Shown here one piece after another: positions 43,375-50,865 of a stretch of DNA of 64,000 bases; position 1 is the stretch's first letter, and the number at the start of each line of letters is the position of its first letter. The position numbers and the translations under genes are program-made. The notes beneath the pieces were generated by a model. The model was given only the letters and a program-made list of their open reading frames with translations. It searched no databases and was not told the origin of the DNA. The stretch comes from Opitutaceae bacterium (GTDB lineage Bacteria; Verrucomicrobiota; Verrucomicrobiia; Opitutales; Opitutaceae): contig JAIXWF010000013.1 of NCBI GenBank assembly GCA_027482185.1, forward strand, positions 682,001-746,000. Reading direction: 5' to 3'.

Positions 43375-43977
43375 TCAGCGCGGCGCGACGGTCGCGCGCA
43401 GCACGAACCACTCGATCACAAGCAGATTGGGCACCCAGCACAGCCAGGCCAGGAGCGGGTAAAACACGGGGAACGGCACGCCGGCCGCCATGAAGGTTCC
43501 AAGGTAGATCCGCAGCGTGACGGCGGCGAAGGTGAGCGCGAAGCTGCGGAGCGCCCAGACCTCGTGGCGGGCGAAATCGCCGGCCCGGGCGGCGCGCACG
43601 GCGAGAAAGGTGGAGAGCAGCCAGACGAGCGCGAGCAGGCCGAAGCCGGCGCGCGCGACCAGCCCGCCGTACGCGATGAACGCGGTCGCCAAGCCGGCGA
43701 GTCCCCCGACGGCCACCGCGACGAAATAGATGTAGCCGAGCGCGCGGTGCAGGTGGCGTTGGGCGCGGACCGCGGGGAAAAACTGCAGCGGGCCGACGAG
43801 CAGGGCGACGGCGGAGGCCACCACGTGAACGAGAATCCGGACGGGATGCGCCGCGTAGGCGGCCCGCATTTCCGGGGCGACGGTGCTGCCGGGCGGCAGG
43901 GCGAAGTAGGCGAACAGACCGTAGCCGGCGACCCCGAGGGAAAGCAGCAGCACAAGCCAGCGGGCGATGGCGTTCAT
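43375..43977 (-). CDS. DUF2306-like multi-pass membrane protein
   Basis: The 200-residue protein has about six hydrophobic segments, and its core (HVVASAVALLVGPLQFFPAVR, then RHLHRALGYIYFVAVAVGG) matches the DUF2306 pattern of two conserved His near a helix end. Family function is unknown; haem binding has been suggested for related membrane proteins but cannot be judged here. It lies 47 bases upstream of the Crp/Fnr gene on the same strand and diverges from a small exported protein gene. Confidence 0.82.
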   Translation of the reverse strand: MNAIARWLVLLLSLGVAGYGLFAYFALPPGSTVAPEMRAAYAAHPVRILVHVVASAVALLVGPLQFFPAVRAQRHLHRALGYIYFVAVAVGGLAGLATAFIAYGGLVARAGFGLLALVWLLSTFLAVRAARAGDFARHEVWALRSFALTFAAVTLRIYLGTFMAAGVPFPVFYPLLAWLCWVPNLLVIEWFVLRATVAPR

Positions 43978-44080
43978 GGCGTGGGGTCTGGAACGGGAGC
44001 GTGACACGCCCGCGCCGCGGTGCAAGCTGGCGGCAGCGGCGGCGCAAGTCCGCGTCCGCTCCCCGACCGCCCCAGCACCC

Positions 44081-44836
44081 ATGAACCTCCGACTCGCAGC
44101 CCTGCCCGGTTTGATTTTTGGCTTTGGCCTCCTGGCGCCGCTCGGCGCCGCCGAGACGACGCCCGGTCGCGAAGCCGTGCAGGCCCGGTACCGTGCCGCG
44201 CAGCAGGAAGCCCGCACGGGCAATCCGGAGCAGGCCCTGCGGGAACTGGTATGGTGTTTCGACGAAGGGATGGTGTCGGAGCCGGCGTTCCGCGGCGTAC
44301 GGCTCAGTTTCCTGATCCGCGATTTCGCCCAGTTGGCCCGGCGGCACCCGCCGGCGGCGGAGTTCATGCAGCGGCGCTGCGCGGAGGCGGAGGTGCGCAT
44401 GCTCGGCGGCGAACAGGAGGCGACGCAGGAATTCGCCGCCTGGTGCGAGTCGCTCGGGGAGGAAACGCGGTTGATGGAGGCGTTCGGCCGGATTCCGGCG
44501 GGAGATGCCCGGCGCCGGCTCTTCGGCCTGCGCGCGTTCCGGGTCCTGCTGCAGGCGCGGCGCTACGAGGAAGCGCTGGAGGTGTTTCCCTTCTCCTCCA
44601 TGCTGCGTTTGCTCGAAGCCGCGGCGGCCCGGCCGGCGACGACCCCCGTGGCGGCCGAGGCGGAACGGCGGTTCGCGGTGGGCAATTGCCTCGACTACAT
44701 CGAAGCGGTGGCGGGCGCGAAGCAACCGGAGTCGGCCCGGCAGCTGCGGGAAAAACTCAAGGCGATCGACGATTCCCCCGAGACCCGGAGCGAATTGGAA
44801 AAACGGCTGGCGCGCGCCGCGCTGCCCGCCTCCTGA
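44081..44836 (+). CDS. Exported hypothetical protein (251 aa)
   Basis: The protein starts with a signal peptide (MNLRLAALPGLIFGFGLLAPLGAAE) and continues as an all-helical, charged region with TPR-like spacing (AVQARYRAAQQEARTGNPEQ, then ALRELVWCFDEGM). A second helical part contains LFGLRAFRVLLQARRYEEALEVF. I do not recognise a family beyond possible TPR-like repeats. It diverges from the DUF2306 gene and converges with the S4-domain gene 10 bases away. No function is assigned. Confidence 0.8.
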   Translation: MNLRLAALPGLIFGFGLLAPLGAAETTPGREAVQARYRAAQQEARTGNPEQALRELVWCFDEGMVSEPAFRGVRLSFLIRDFAQLARRHPPAAEFMQRRCAEAEVRMLGGEQEATQEFAAWCESLGEETRLMEAFGRIPAGDARRRLFGLRAFRVLLQARRYEEALEVFPFSSMLRLLEAAAARPATTPVAAEAERRFAVGNCLDYIEAVAGAKQPESARQLREKLKAIDDSPETRSELEKRLARAALPAS

Positions 44837-44846
44837 CGCGCTTTGC

Positions 44847-45080
44847 TCAGCGCAGGTGCACGATGATCGTGCGACCTTCGTAGGTCACAGCGTCGCCGGC
44901 GGCCAATTGGCGGCGCTTGCGCGATTCCGGCGCGCCGTTGACCGTCACGCGGCCTTCGGCGACGGCCTGCTTCGCGGCGCCGCCGCTATCGGCGAGCCCG
45001 CCGAACTTGAGGAACTGGCACAGCTCGATCGGTACGGCGCGGACGGTAACCTGACGGGGCGCGGAAGCGGAGGACGACAT
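44847..45080 (-). CDS. S4-domain RNA-binding protein (YbcJ/YaaA-like)
   Basis: The 77-residue protein is essentially one S4 RNA-binding domain (VPIELCQFLKFGGLADSGGA, then AKQAVAEGRVTVNGAPESRKRRQL). The GRVTVNG turn and the following basic RKRR contact structured RNA in this family. Such small stand-alone S4 proteins are thought to act on ribosomal or tRNA structures. It is encoded 67 bases downstream of the DUF2293 gene on the same strand. Confidence 0.92.
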   Translation of the reverse strand: MSSSASAPRQVTVRAVPIELCQFLKFGGLADSGGAAKQAVAEGRVTVNGAPESRKRRQLAAGDAVTYEGRTIIVHLR

Positions 45081-45147
45081 CGGCCGAGCGTCGGCGGCGC
45101 GCGCGGCCGAGTCGAATCCGAATCCCGCGGGGCGCGGCGGGATTTCG

Positions 45148-45846
45148 TTAGCCGATCGTGCGGGTCGGGAGGTCGGCCTGCAGCGCGCGGTGCAGGGGGC
45201 ACTGGGCGCGGTCGATCGGCTGGCCGGCGCGGTAGCGGGCGAGCAATGCGACCGAGCGCTGGGCCAGGAGGCGGCGAACTTCCCGTCGTCGGCCCTTTTC
45301 CCGCGGGATGGCCATGGAATCGTAGCCGGTGGTTTGGTGCCGCAGCCAGGCGATGGTCGCGGCCTCGGCGCGGGCCGGGAGGGGAATGCGTTCGGTGCGC
45401 GCCACGGTGCCGCTGCCGACCGGCGTGGCGTGCGCCGCGATGAGCGTGCCGAGGGTCTCGGCTTCCGTGCGGTACGCAGGATGGAAGGCGAGGAAATGGA
45501 CGACCGCGGCCCGGAAATCGGCGGCGTAGGTTTCCTCTTCCGCGGCGCGGCGGGCGCGGCCGGCGTCCAGCCGGCGTTGATACGAAGGATCGGCCCGTTC
45601 GAGGGCGAGGTCGCGGCGCAGGGCGGCGAGACGGTCGGCGGGGGCCCAGATGCCGCGGGAGAAACGTTTGCGGCCTTTGACCTCGATCACCGTAAGGGTC
45701 GGGCTATCGGCCTTGATCCGGCGGCTGAGGGCGGCGTCGCCGGGCGGAAGGAGTTCCCAATCAGGGGGAACCGGCTCCAGGGCGCCGCGTTCGTTGAGCA
45801 CGTGGCGGGGCAGGGGAGCGGGACGGACTTCGCGGGCGGTCGGCAT
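45148..45846 (-). CDS. DUF2293-containing protein
   Basis: The 232-residue cytoplasmic protein ends with the DUF2293 signature (YDSMAIPREKGRRREVRRLL, then AQRSVALLARYR). Before this lie charged helices (ADRLAALRRDLALERADPSY, QRRLDAGRARRAAEEE). The function of DUF2293 is unknown. The ATG at 45846 is preferred over a TTG at 45885 because the extra 13 residues have no clear signal and an ATG is the simpler start. It precedes the S4-domain gene. Confidence 0.85.
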   Translation of the reverse strand: MPTAREVRPAPLPRHVLNERGALEPVPPDWELLPPGDAALSRRIKADSPTLTVIEVKGRKRFSRGIWAPADRLAALRRDLALERADPSYQRRLDAGRARRAAEEETYAADFRAAVVHFLAFHPAYRTEAETLGTLIAAHATPVGSGTVARTERIPLPARAEAATIAWLRHQTTGYDSMAIPREKGRRREVRRLLAQRSVALLARYRAGQPIDRAQCPLHRALQADLPTRTIG

Positions 45847-45909
45847 GGACCCCGCGACTGACGGCAAAAACAGCGGCCGGGACAAGCCGCGAAAGTGAGC
45901 GAGGCGCGT

Positions 45910-46116
45910 TCAGGTAGCGCGGCTGAGGCGGGCGGGACGGAGCGAGGCGGTGTGCTGGCGAGGACCGCGGCGGGGGGCGGCCGGGGGGGCGATCGTCGGG
46001 GTCGGCCCGAAGTGGAAGCCGTTTTCGTCCTCGTAGCCCTCGGGGGCGCGGCGGTTCAGGATTTCCACCAGGCTGTTGAGGGCCAGCGTGCAGGGAGTGA
46101 GGATCCAGGAGTGCAT
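45910..46116 (-). CDS. Small PEGYED-motif protein, copy 1 (68 aa)
   Basis: The 68-residue protein begins MHSWILTPCTLALNSLVEIL and has the core NRRAPEGYEDENGFHFGP, followed by a Pro/Arg-rich tail. The core is nearly repeated in the protein at 47562-47879, with different codons (for example GGC TAC against GGG TAC), which supports real coding. An AGGTAGG Shine-Dalgarno-like sequence lies 3 bases before the ATG. I know no function. A 12-base motif 66 bases upstream is shared with the paralogue. Confidence 0.72.
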   Translation of the reverse strand: MHSWILTPCTLALNSLVEILNRRAPEGYEDENGFHFGPTPTIAPPAAPRRGPRQHTASLRPARLSRAT

Positions 46117-46181
46117 GGGCCTACCTTAGCGATTTCCTTCGGCCGCGGTTATCCGGACTACTTGTCAAAGGCGCCTGAGTA

Positions 46182-46193
46182 GAACTACGCGCC
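46182..46193 (-). promoter_or_regulatory. Shared upstream motif, copy 1
   Basis: On the minus strand this reads GGCGCGTAGTTC. It lies 66 bases before the start of the small PEGYED-motif gene. An identical 12-mer lies 60 bases before the paralogous gene, so it may be part of a common promoter or operator. Confidence 0.45.
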
Positions 46194-46255
46194 CGGTTCG
46201 GCGCAAAATTCGAGGCTCAGTCCGTGGCCGCGCGGTTTATCCGTTGATCGCTTGT

Positions 46256-46600
46256 ATGCCAAAATTCTTCATCGCGATCCACCGCCCAGACGACTACAGT
46301 CCGGAGACGGCGGAGGACCAAGCCATGCACCGTGCGATTGACCTTCTGAATGAGGAGATGATCGCCGCGGGCGTCCGGGTTTTCGTCGGCGGGCTTCACC
46401 CGGCAAACAAAGCCAAATCACTCCTCCGCCACCAAGACGACACGGTCTGCGTTAGGGATGGCGCCTATTTGAATTCCACCGAGCACGTCGGCGGCTTTTG
46501 GGTGCTCGACGTCGCCAGCCTCGACGAGGCGCTGGTGTGGGGAAGAAAGGCTGTTCTCGCGTGCCGCGCTCCAGTGGAAGTGCGGCAGTTTCACCGATGA
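46256..46600 (+). CDS. YCII-related (DGPF-type) small protein
   Basis: The 114-residue protein starts MPKFFIAIHRPDDYSPE and has the YCII-related ferredoxin-like fold pattern. The central AIDLLNEEMIAAGVRVFVGGLHP is followed by a variant of the DGPF motif (VRDGAYLNSTEHVGGFWVLD) and the terminal EALVWGRKAVLACRAPVEVRQF. Members of this family often accompany sigma factors or act as small hydrolase-like or regulatory proteins; the role here is open. An attC-like element begins 23 bases after its stop codon, so it could be an integron cassette gene. Confidence 0.85.
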   Translation: MPKFFIAIHRPDDYSPETAEDQAMHRAIDLLNEEMIAAGVRVFVGGLHPANKAKSLLRHQDDTVCVRDGAYLNSTEHVGGFWVLDVASLDEALVWGRKAVLACRAPVEVRQFHR

Positions 46601-46622
46601 AAGCGTTCTTGAAAGCTTCCCG

Positions 46623-46721
46623 GCCGAACAAGGCGCTGGAGCCAACGATCACGTCCGTCACGCCTCCTGCTGACGCAGGAGGCGCGCCGGCCGCGCTTGT
46701 GGCTCATCTTTGACGTTGCCC
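46623..46721 (+). other. Integron attC-like element (solitary)
   Basis: The 99-base element begins GCCGAACAAGGCGCTGGAGC and ends GGCTCATCTTTGACGTTGCC. The left AACAA-N2-CG-N-T-N2-AGCC and right GGCT-N-A-N-CT-N5-CGTT layouts have the same spacing as class 1 cassette attC sites, for example that of aadA. GAGCC (46639-46643) pairs with GGCTC (46701-46705). Inside is a perfect 10-bp hairpin (46661-46670 with 46675-46684). The outer boxes match the consensus only at AAC/GTT. No integrase gene is present. Confidence 0.5.
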
Positions 46722-46789
46722 CACCGGGATTTTTTCCCGCGGCATTGGCTTTGACCCGGCGGAGATGCGCTCCTTGCTCGGCCGCCGAC

Positions 46790-47521
46790 ATGGCCACTTC
46801 GCCGGAACTCTCATTGCGGGCGGAACGCACCGGACGGCTCCTCTGGCTCATGGCCGGGGTGCTGGTCGCGCTCAATCTGGCGGTGCAGTTCCGGGCCCAC
46901 TTCACGGGCAACTACAAGGTGGAAGGCCTGTTCAAATTCCTGCACCTCGACGTCGAGAACAACCTGCCGACGTTCTTCGCGACCCTGCTGCTGCTGTTGG
47001 CCGCGGGGTTGCTGGCGACGATCGCCCGGTTGGAGCGGCGCCGCCGGGCCGTCGGGGCATGGAACTGGACGGTTTTGGCGGTCGGGTTCCTCGTGATGTC
47101 GGCCGACGAAGCGATCTCGTTGCACGAACGCCTCAACGAGCCGATCCGGCGCCTGCTGAGCGGGACCGGCGGGCGGCACGGTTGGCTGTATTTCGCGTGG
47201 ACGATTCCGGGTCTCGCGGTCGTGACGGCGGTCGGGCTCGTTTTCCTGCGTTTTCTGTTCCGGCTGCCCGGGCGCATCTCCCGGGCGTTCGTGCTCGGCG
47301 GGACGCTTTACGTTTCCGGCATCATCGGGATGGAATTGATCTGCGGCCGCTACGCCGAGCTCAACGGGGTTTTCAATCTGACCTATTCGCTGCTGGCCAC
47401 CGTCGAAGAGAGCCTGGAGATGGCGGGGGTGATTGTGTTTGTCCGCGCGTTGATCGGCTATCTGGCGGAAACGTACGGCGAACTGCGGATCGACTTCGGG
47501 GGCCGTCCGCCCGCCGGGTGA
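46790..47521 (+). CDS. Multi-pass membrane protein of unknown function (243 aa)
   Basis: About six hydrophobic helices are visible, the first at LLWLMAGVLVALNLAVQF. A conserved-looking VMSADEAISLHERL motif follows the third helix, and EESLEMAGVIVFVRALIGYL is near the end. I have seen the S-x-DE-x4-HE pattern in other uncharacterised membrane proteins but know no function. The acidic and His residues at a helix end could bind a metal or proton. It follows the attC-like element by 68 bases and converges with the second PEGYED-motif gene. Confidence 0.82.
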   Translation: MATSPELSLRAERTGRLLWLMAGVLVALNLAVQFRAHFTGNYKVEGLFKFLHLDVENNLPTFFATLLLLLAAGLLATIARLERRRRAVGAWNWTVLAVGFLVMSADEAISLHERLNEPIRRLLSGTGGRHGWLYFAWTIPGLAVVTAVGLVFLRFLFRLPGRISRAFVLGGTLYVSGIIGMELICGRYAELNGVFNLTYSLLATVEESLEMAGVIVFVRALIGYLAETYGELRIDFGGRPPAG

Positions 47522-47539
47522 ACGCCGCAGGCGGTTGCC

Positions 47540-47561
47540 GCCGCGGAATTCCGCCCGCGGC
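47540..47561. terminator. Candidate bidirectional hairpin terminator
   Basis: GCCGCGG and CCGCGGC form a 7-bp stem with an 8-base loop exactly between two convergent stop codons. There is no clear U-tract, so this is only a candidate. Confidence 0.3.
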
Positions 47562-47879
47562 TTAGTTGCGCGGATGGAAGTCGAAGGTCTGCTGGCATCC
47601 GTCCCACGGCAGCAGCCGCAGGTCGGGGGAGGAATGCGGGCGAATCGGTTCCCGCCTCGCCGACCCGACCGGTTGGCTGGATTCGAACGGGGCGGGCGGC
47701 GTATCCTTCGGATCGCGCAGGACTTGGCGCGGATCGCCGACGGCGGCCGCCGGCACGGGTTTGGGGCCGAAATGGAAGCCGGTCTCGTCCTCGTACCCCT
47801 CGGGGGAACGGCTCTCGAGGAACGCGATCAATCGCCGACGGACACCGACCTTGAGCTGGTGCAAACGACGGAAAGGCAT
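47562..47879 (-). CDS. Small PEGYED-motif protein, copy 2 (105 aa)
   Basis: The protein starts MPFRRLHQLKVGVRRRLIAF, then ESRSPEGYEDETGFHFGPKP, which matches the core of the protein at 45910-46116. A longer Pro-rich tail ends in QQTFDFHPRN. An AGGA sequence lies just before the ATG. Two paralogues of such a small family within 2 kb, on the same strand and with a common upstream 12-mer, suggest a local duplication. Function unknown. Confidence 0.72.
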   Translation of the reverse strand: MPFRRLHQLKVGVRRRLIAFLESRSPEGYEDETGFHFGPKPVPAAAVGDPRQVLRDPKDTPPAPFESSQPVGSARREPIRPHSSPDLRLLPWDGCQQTFDFHPRN

Positions 47880-47938
47880 GTTTCCTGAGGGGTGGACGCG
47901 AGAACGGCGCGGACGCCGGTGGGTTTTCGCTGCGGGGT

Positions 47939-47950
47939 GAACTACGCGCC
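47939..47950 (-). promoter_or_regulatory. Shared upstream motif, copy 2
   Basis: On the minus strand this reads GGCGCGTAGTTC, 60 bases before the start of the second PEGYED-motif gene. It is identical to the motif at 46182-46193. The rest of the interval 47880-48094 shows no convincing gene. Confidence 0.45.
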
Positions 47951-48094
47951 ACCCGGCCTGGCGGATGCGCGGGGAGCGAGGGGCTGCGGGGTATGGTCAG
48001 GCAGGAAGCGCGAGATGTTCCGTCTGGCAAGCCGCGGTTCTTGGCGGCCGCGCGATTCACCCGGGATTCACGCGGCGGGATACCGGAGCCGGAC

Positions 48095-48664
48095 TCAGGG
48101 CGCGCGCTTGCGCTGCAGCGGGCCGATAGCGGTATCGGAATCGAAGAGCCGGGCACGTCCTTCCGGAGTCGAGGCCACTTTGGCAAGGTGGTCCCAGATC
48201 TTCCGGCCGGGCATTCCCGCATACGGATGCGGGCCGTCGCCACCCGGGGGCAGGGATCGGTAATCCAGGAGCCGAAACACCACGGTGCCGTCCGCCTTCA
48301 CCTCGTAGCCCAAGGGCAGCCAAGGCTGGAGCTCGATTTCCTTGGGCGGCGGATCCTTGAGTTCGAGGGAGAGCAAGCGGATGCCGCCGGGCAAATCGGT
48401 GTGGTACCCGACAAACGTCATCTTGCCGGGACCGAGGTCCCGGTCGTTTTCCTCCTTGGCGCCGGTGTCGTGGACGATGCGGTAGCGGCGGTCGCCCTCG
48501 GCGGTGATCCGGAGGCTCGCGCCCGGCTGTTCCGGGTTGTGCCACTCGCCGAGCAGGCGCGGATCGCGGTCGGCGTTGGGCTCGGGCAGGAGCGGTTCGC
48601 CGAGGTGGCAGGCGGAGAGGGCAAGCAAGGCGAGCAAGGCAAGCAGGGCGAGCAGGCGTTTCAT
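48095..48664 (-). CDS. Lipoprotein of unknown function (189 aa)
   Basis: The protein begins MKRLLALLALLALLALSAC, a lipoprotein signal whose LSAC lipobox places the mature Cys at residue 19. The body has a beta-rich pattern (LLGEWHNPEQPGASLRITAE, DRRYRIVHDTG, KMTFVGYHTDLPGGIRLLSL), which is reminiscent of small exported proteins that bind a ligand in a lipocalin-like fold. The family is not recognised. The hydrophobic core of the signal is coded by near-identical 9-base units (Leu-Ala-Leu), a possible slippage site. It diverges from the sugar-binding protein gene. Confidence 0.82.
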   Translation of the reverse strand: MKRLLALLALLALLALSACHLGEPLLPEPNADRDPRLLGEWHNPEQPGASLRITAEGDRRYRIVHDTGAKEENDRDLGPGKMTFVGYHTDLPGGIRLLSLELKDPPPKEIELQPWLPLGYEVKADGTVVFRLLDYRSLPPGGDGPHPYAGMPGRKIWDHLAKVASTPEGRARLFDSDTAIGPLQRKRAP

Positions 48665-48845
48665 GGGCGGCGGGGTGATTGGGGCGAGCGCAACGTCGGA
48701 AGCGTGGCCGTGAAGCAAGGAAAACCGAGCCGGGGATGACCCGAAATTCGGGTCGACTCCCGGCTTGCCGTCGCCGCGGGTTTGGGAAAACGGCAATTCC
48801 GGGCTTTCGGTCCGCGGCGCGAGCCGCCACGGTGCCGGTACCCCT

Positions 48846-49802
48846 ATGCGTTTACCCCTGCATTGCGTGCGTGTGTGTTGGTTGGCCGCGGCGGCCGTCG
48901 GTTGGGCGGTTGCGGCGACGGCGGCGGAGCGGCCTTTGCGTTCGGTCGGCCTGACGGTCGGCGATCTGGGCAATCCGTTTTTCGTCCAGATTGCGAAGGG
49001 CGCCGAGGCCAAGGCCCGCGCTCTCGGCGGACCGGGCGTCAAGTTCACCGCGGTCTCTTCGGGCTACGACCTGAACCAGCAGACGAACCAACTGGAGGAT
49101 TTCATCGCCGCGAAGGTCGACCTGATTGTGCTCAACGCCGCGGACACCAAGGGCATCGCTCCGGCGGTGCGCAAGGCGCGCGCGGCCGGCATTGTCGTGG
49201 TCGCGGTGGACGTCGCGGCCGAGGGCGGCGTCCACGCCACGGTGATGTCCGACAACATCCAGGCCGGCCGCCTCGCCGCGGAGTACGTCGCGAACCGCCT
49301 CGGCGGCAAAGGGGCCGTCGCGATCATCAACGGCCCGCCGGTTTCGGCGGTGATGGACCGCGTGCGCGGCGCGGAGGAAGTTTTTGCGCGGCACCCCGGC
49401 ATCAAGGTTGTCTCGCGGGACCAAAACGCCGGCGGCCACCGCCAGGGCGGCATGAACACGATGACGGACCTGCTCACGGCGCACCCGGATTTGGCGGCCG
49501 TGTTCGCGATCAACGATCCCACGGGCCTCGGCGCCGCGTTGGCGATCCGGCAGGCGCGGAACGCGAAGATCTTCGTTGCCGGCGTCGACGGTGCGCCGGA
49601 GGCGGAGAAGGCCCTGCAGGATCCGAAAAACGCGTTCGCCGCGACGGCGGCGCAGGATCCGTTCACAATGGCGGCGAAGGCCGTCGAGGTCGGCTTCGAG
49701 GTGCTGCAGGGGCGAAAGCCCGCGGTCGATCCGCTGCTGGTGCCGGTGACCTTGGTCACGCGGGAAACGTTGCCGTCGTACCGGGGATGGACGGCGAAGT
49801 GA
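48846..49802 (+). CDS. Periplasmic sugar-binding protein (RbsB-like)
   Basis: The 318-residue protein has a signal peptide (VCWLAAAAVGWAVAATAA) and the type-1 periplasmic binding fold of the ribose/xylose group: VGLTVGDLGNPFFVQIAKGA, LIVLNAADTKGIAPAV, VVVAVDVAAEGG, VAIINGP, AVFAINDPTGLGAALAI and VAGVDGAPEAEKAL. It should deliver a pentose or similar monosaccharide to the permease encoded next, whose start overlaps its stop by 16 bases. The start Met begins the signal peptide. The sugar cannot be read from sequence. Confidence 0.92.
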   Translation: MRLPLHCVRVCWLAAAAVGWAVAATAAERPLRSVGLTVGDLGNPFFVQIAKGAEAKARALGGPGVKFTAVSSGYDLNQQTNQLEDFIAAKVDLIVLNAADTKGIAPAVRKARAAGIVVVAVDVAAEGGVHATVMSDNIQAGRLAAEYVANRLGGKGAVAIINGPPVSAVMDRVRGAEEVFARHPGIKVVSRDQNAGGHRQGGMNTMTDLLTAHPDLAAVFAINDPTGLGAALAIRQARNAKIFVAGVDGAPEAEKALQDPKNAFAATAAQDPFTMAAKAVEVGFEVLQGRKPAVDPLLVPVTLVTRETLPSYRGWTAK

Positions 49803-50776
49803 ACCTGCCGGGCCCGGGGACCGTGGCCCTTGGCGCGCGCTTGCGGGCCTGGTTTGCGGCGCTGGGCGTGCTGCCGATGCTGCTCGGCGTCGGGGCGCTG
49901 TTCGCGGTGCTGACGCCGAAGTTTCTCACCGCGGCGAATCTGACCAACGTCGCGCGCCAGGCCTCGATCAACGTCGTGCTCGCGACGGGTCTGACGTTCG
50001 TGATTCTCACGCGCGGGATCGACTTGGCCGTGGGCTCGGTGCTCGGGCTCACGGCGGTGATCGCGTTGCAGCTTTCGTTGCTGGAGGCGTGGTCGTGGAG
50101 CGCGGTGCCGGCGAGTTTGGCGGCGGGGGCGCTGATCGGCGGACTCACGGGCGCGGCGGTGGCGTACGGCGGTTTGCCGCCGTTTATCATCACGCTCGGC
50201 ACGTATACGGCGCTGCGGGGCGCGGCCTTTCTGCTCGCGGGCGGCACGTCGGTCACGAATCCCGATTTGGCGTTCGGCTGGATCGGCAACGACTACCTCG
50301 GCCCCGTGCCTTGGCTCGTCGTCATTGCCGCGGCGGTCGTGGTCGGCGGCGGCTTGCTGCTCCAGCGCACGGTCTTCGGCCGCGACGTGTACGCTGTCGG
50401 CGGCAATCCCGAGGCGGCCCGGCTGGCGGGCATTCCCGAGGCGCGCGTGCTGCTCGGGGTCTACGCGCTGAGCGGTTTGCTGGCGGCGCTCGGCGGCGTG
50501 ATGAGCGCGAGCCGTTTGTTCGGCGCGACGGGCCAGCTCGGCACGGGCTATGAACTCGACGCCATCGCGGCGGTGATCTTGGGCGGGACGAGTTTTGCCG
50601 GCGGGGTGGGCGGCGTGCTCGGCACGCTCTACGGCGCGCTCATCATCGCGGTCCTGAACAACGGACTCACGTTGCTCAACGTGTCCTACTTCTGGCAGCT
50701 CGTCGCGAAGGGCGGCGTCATCGTGCTCGCCGTCGGTTTGGACCGCGTGCGCCGCGGCCGGGCGACGGACTCGTGA
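49787..50776 (+). CDS. Sugar ABC transporter permease (RbsC-like)
   Basis: The 329-residue inner-membrane protein has about ten helices and the BPD_transp_2 signatures GLTFVILTRGIDLAVGSVLG, PPFIITLGTYTALRGAAFLL and GGNPEAARLAGI. DAIAAVILGGTSFAGGVGGV is near the C-terminus. It forms the channel of a ribose-type importer and overlaps the binding protein gene by 16 bases. No RbsA-type double ATPase is encoded in the window, and the next gene is unrelated, so energy must come from an ATPase encoded elsewhere. Confidence 0.92.
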   Translation: MDGEVNLPGPGTVALGARLRAWFAALGVLPMLLGVGALFAVLTPKFLTAANLTNVARQASINVVLATGLTFVILTRGIDLAVGSVLGLTAVIALQLSLLEAWSWSAVPASLAAGALIGGLTGAAVAYGGLPPFIITLGTYTALRGAAFLLAGGTSVTNPDLAFGWIGNDYLGPVPWLVVIAAAVVVGGGLLLQRTVFGRDVYAVGGNPEAARLAGIPEARVLLGVYALSGLLAALGGVMSASRLFGATGQLGTGYELDAIAAVILGGTSFAGGVGGVLGTLYGALIIAVLNNGLTLLNVSYFWQLVAKGGVIVLAVGLDRVRRGRATDS

Positions 50777-50865
50777 GCGGGTCGCGGGTGCCTTGCCGCG
50801 GCCGATGGATGAATTCAATTCCCCGCTCGCATCCGGCCGCGGTCCGCATTCTGTCTCGTTTTCCC

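Noticed and set aside
46601-46789. Small ORF running through the attC-like element as a separate gene
   Set aside because: It is better explained as the read-through translation typical of attC sites; it overlaps the YCII gene and has no domain.
47680-47688. ATTCGAAC-like string that resembles a tRNA T-loop complement
   Set aside because: No acceptor stem, anticodon arm or CCA-end can be folded around it, and it lies inside a small coding region.
47880-48094. Possible small gene in the gap between the second PEGYED-motif gene and the lipoprotein gene
   Set aside because: Open frames there are Arg-rich shadows without a start signal or a recognisable motif.
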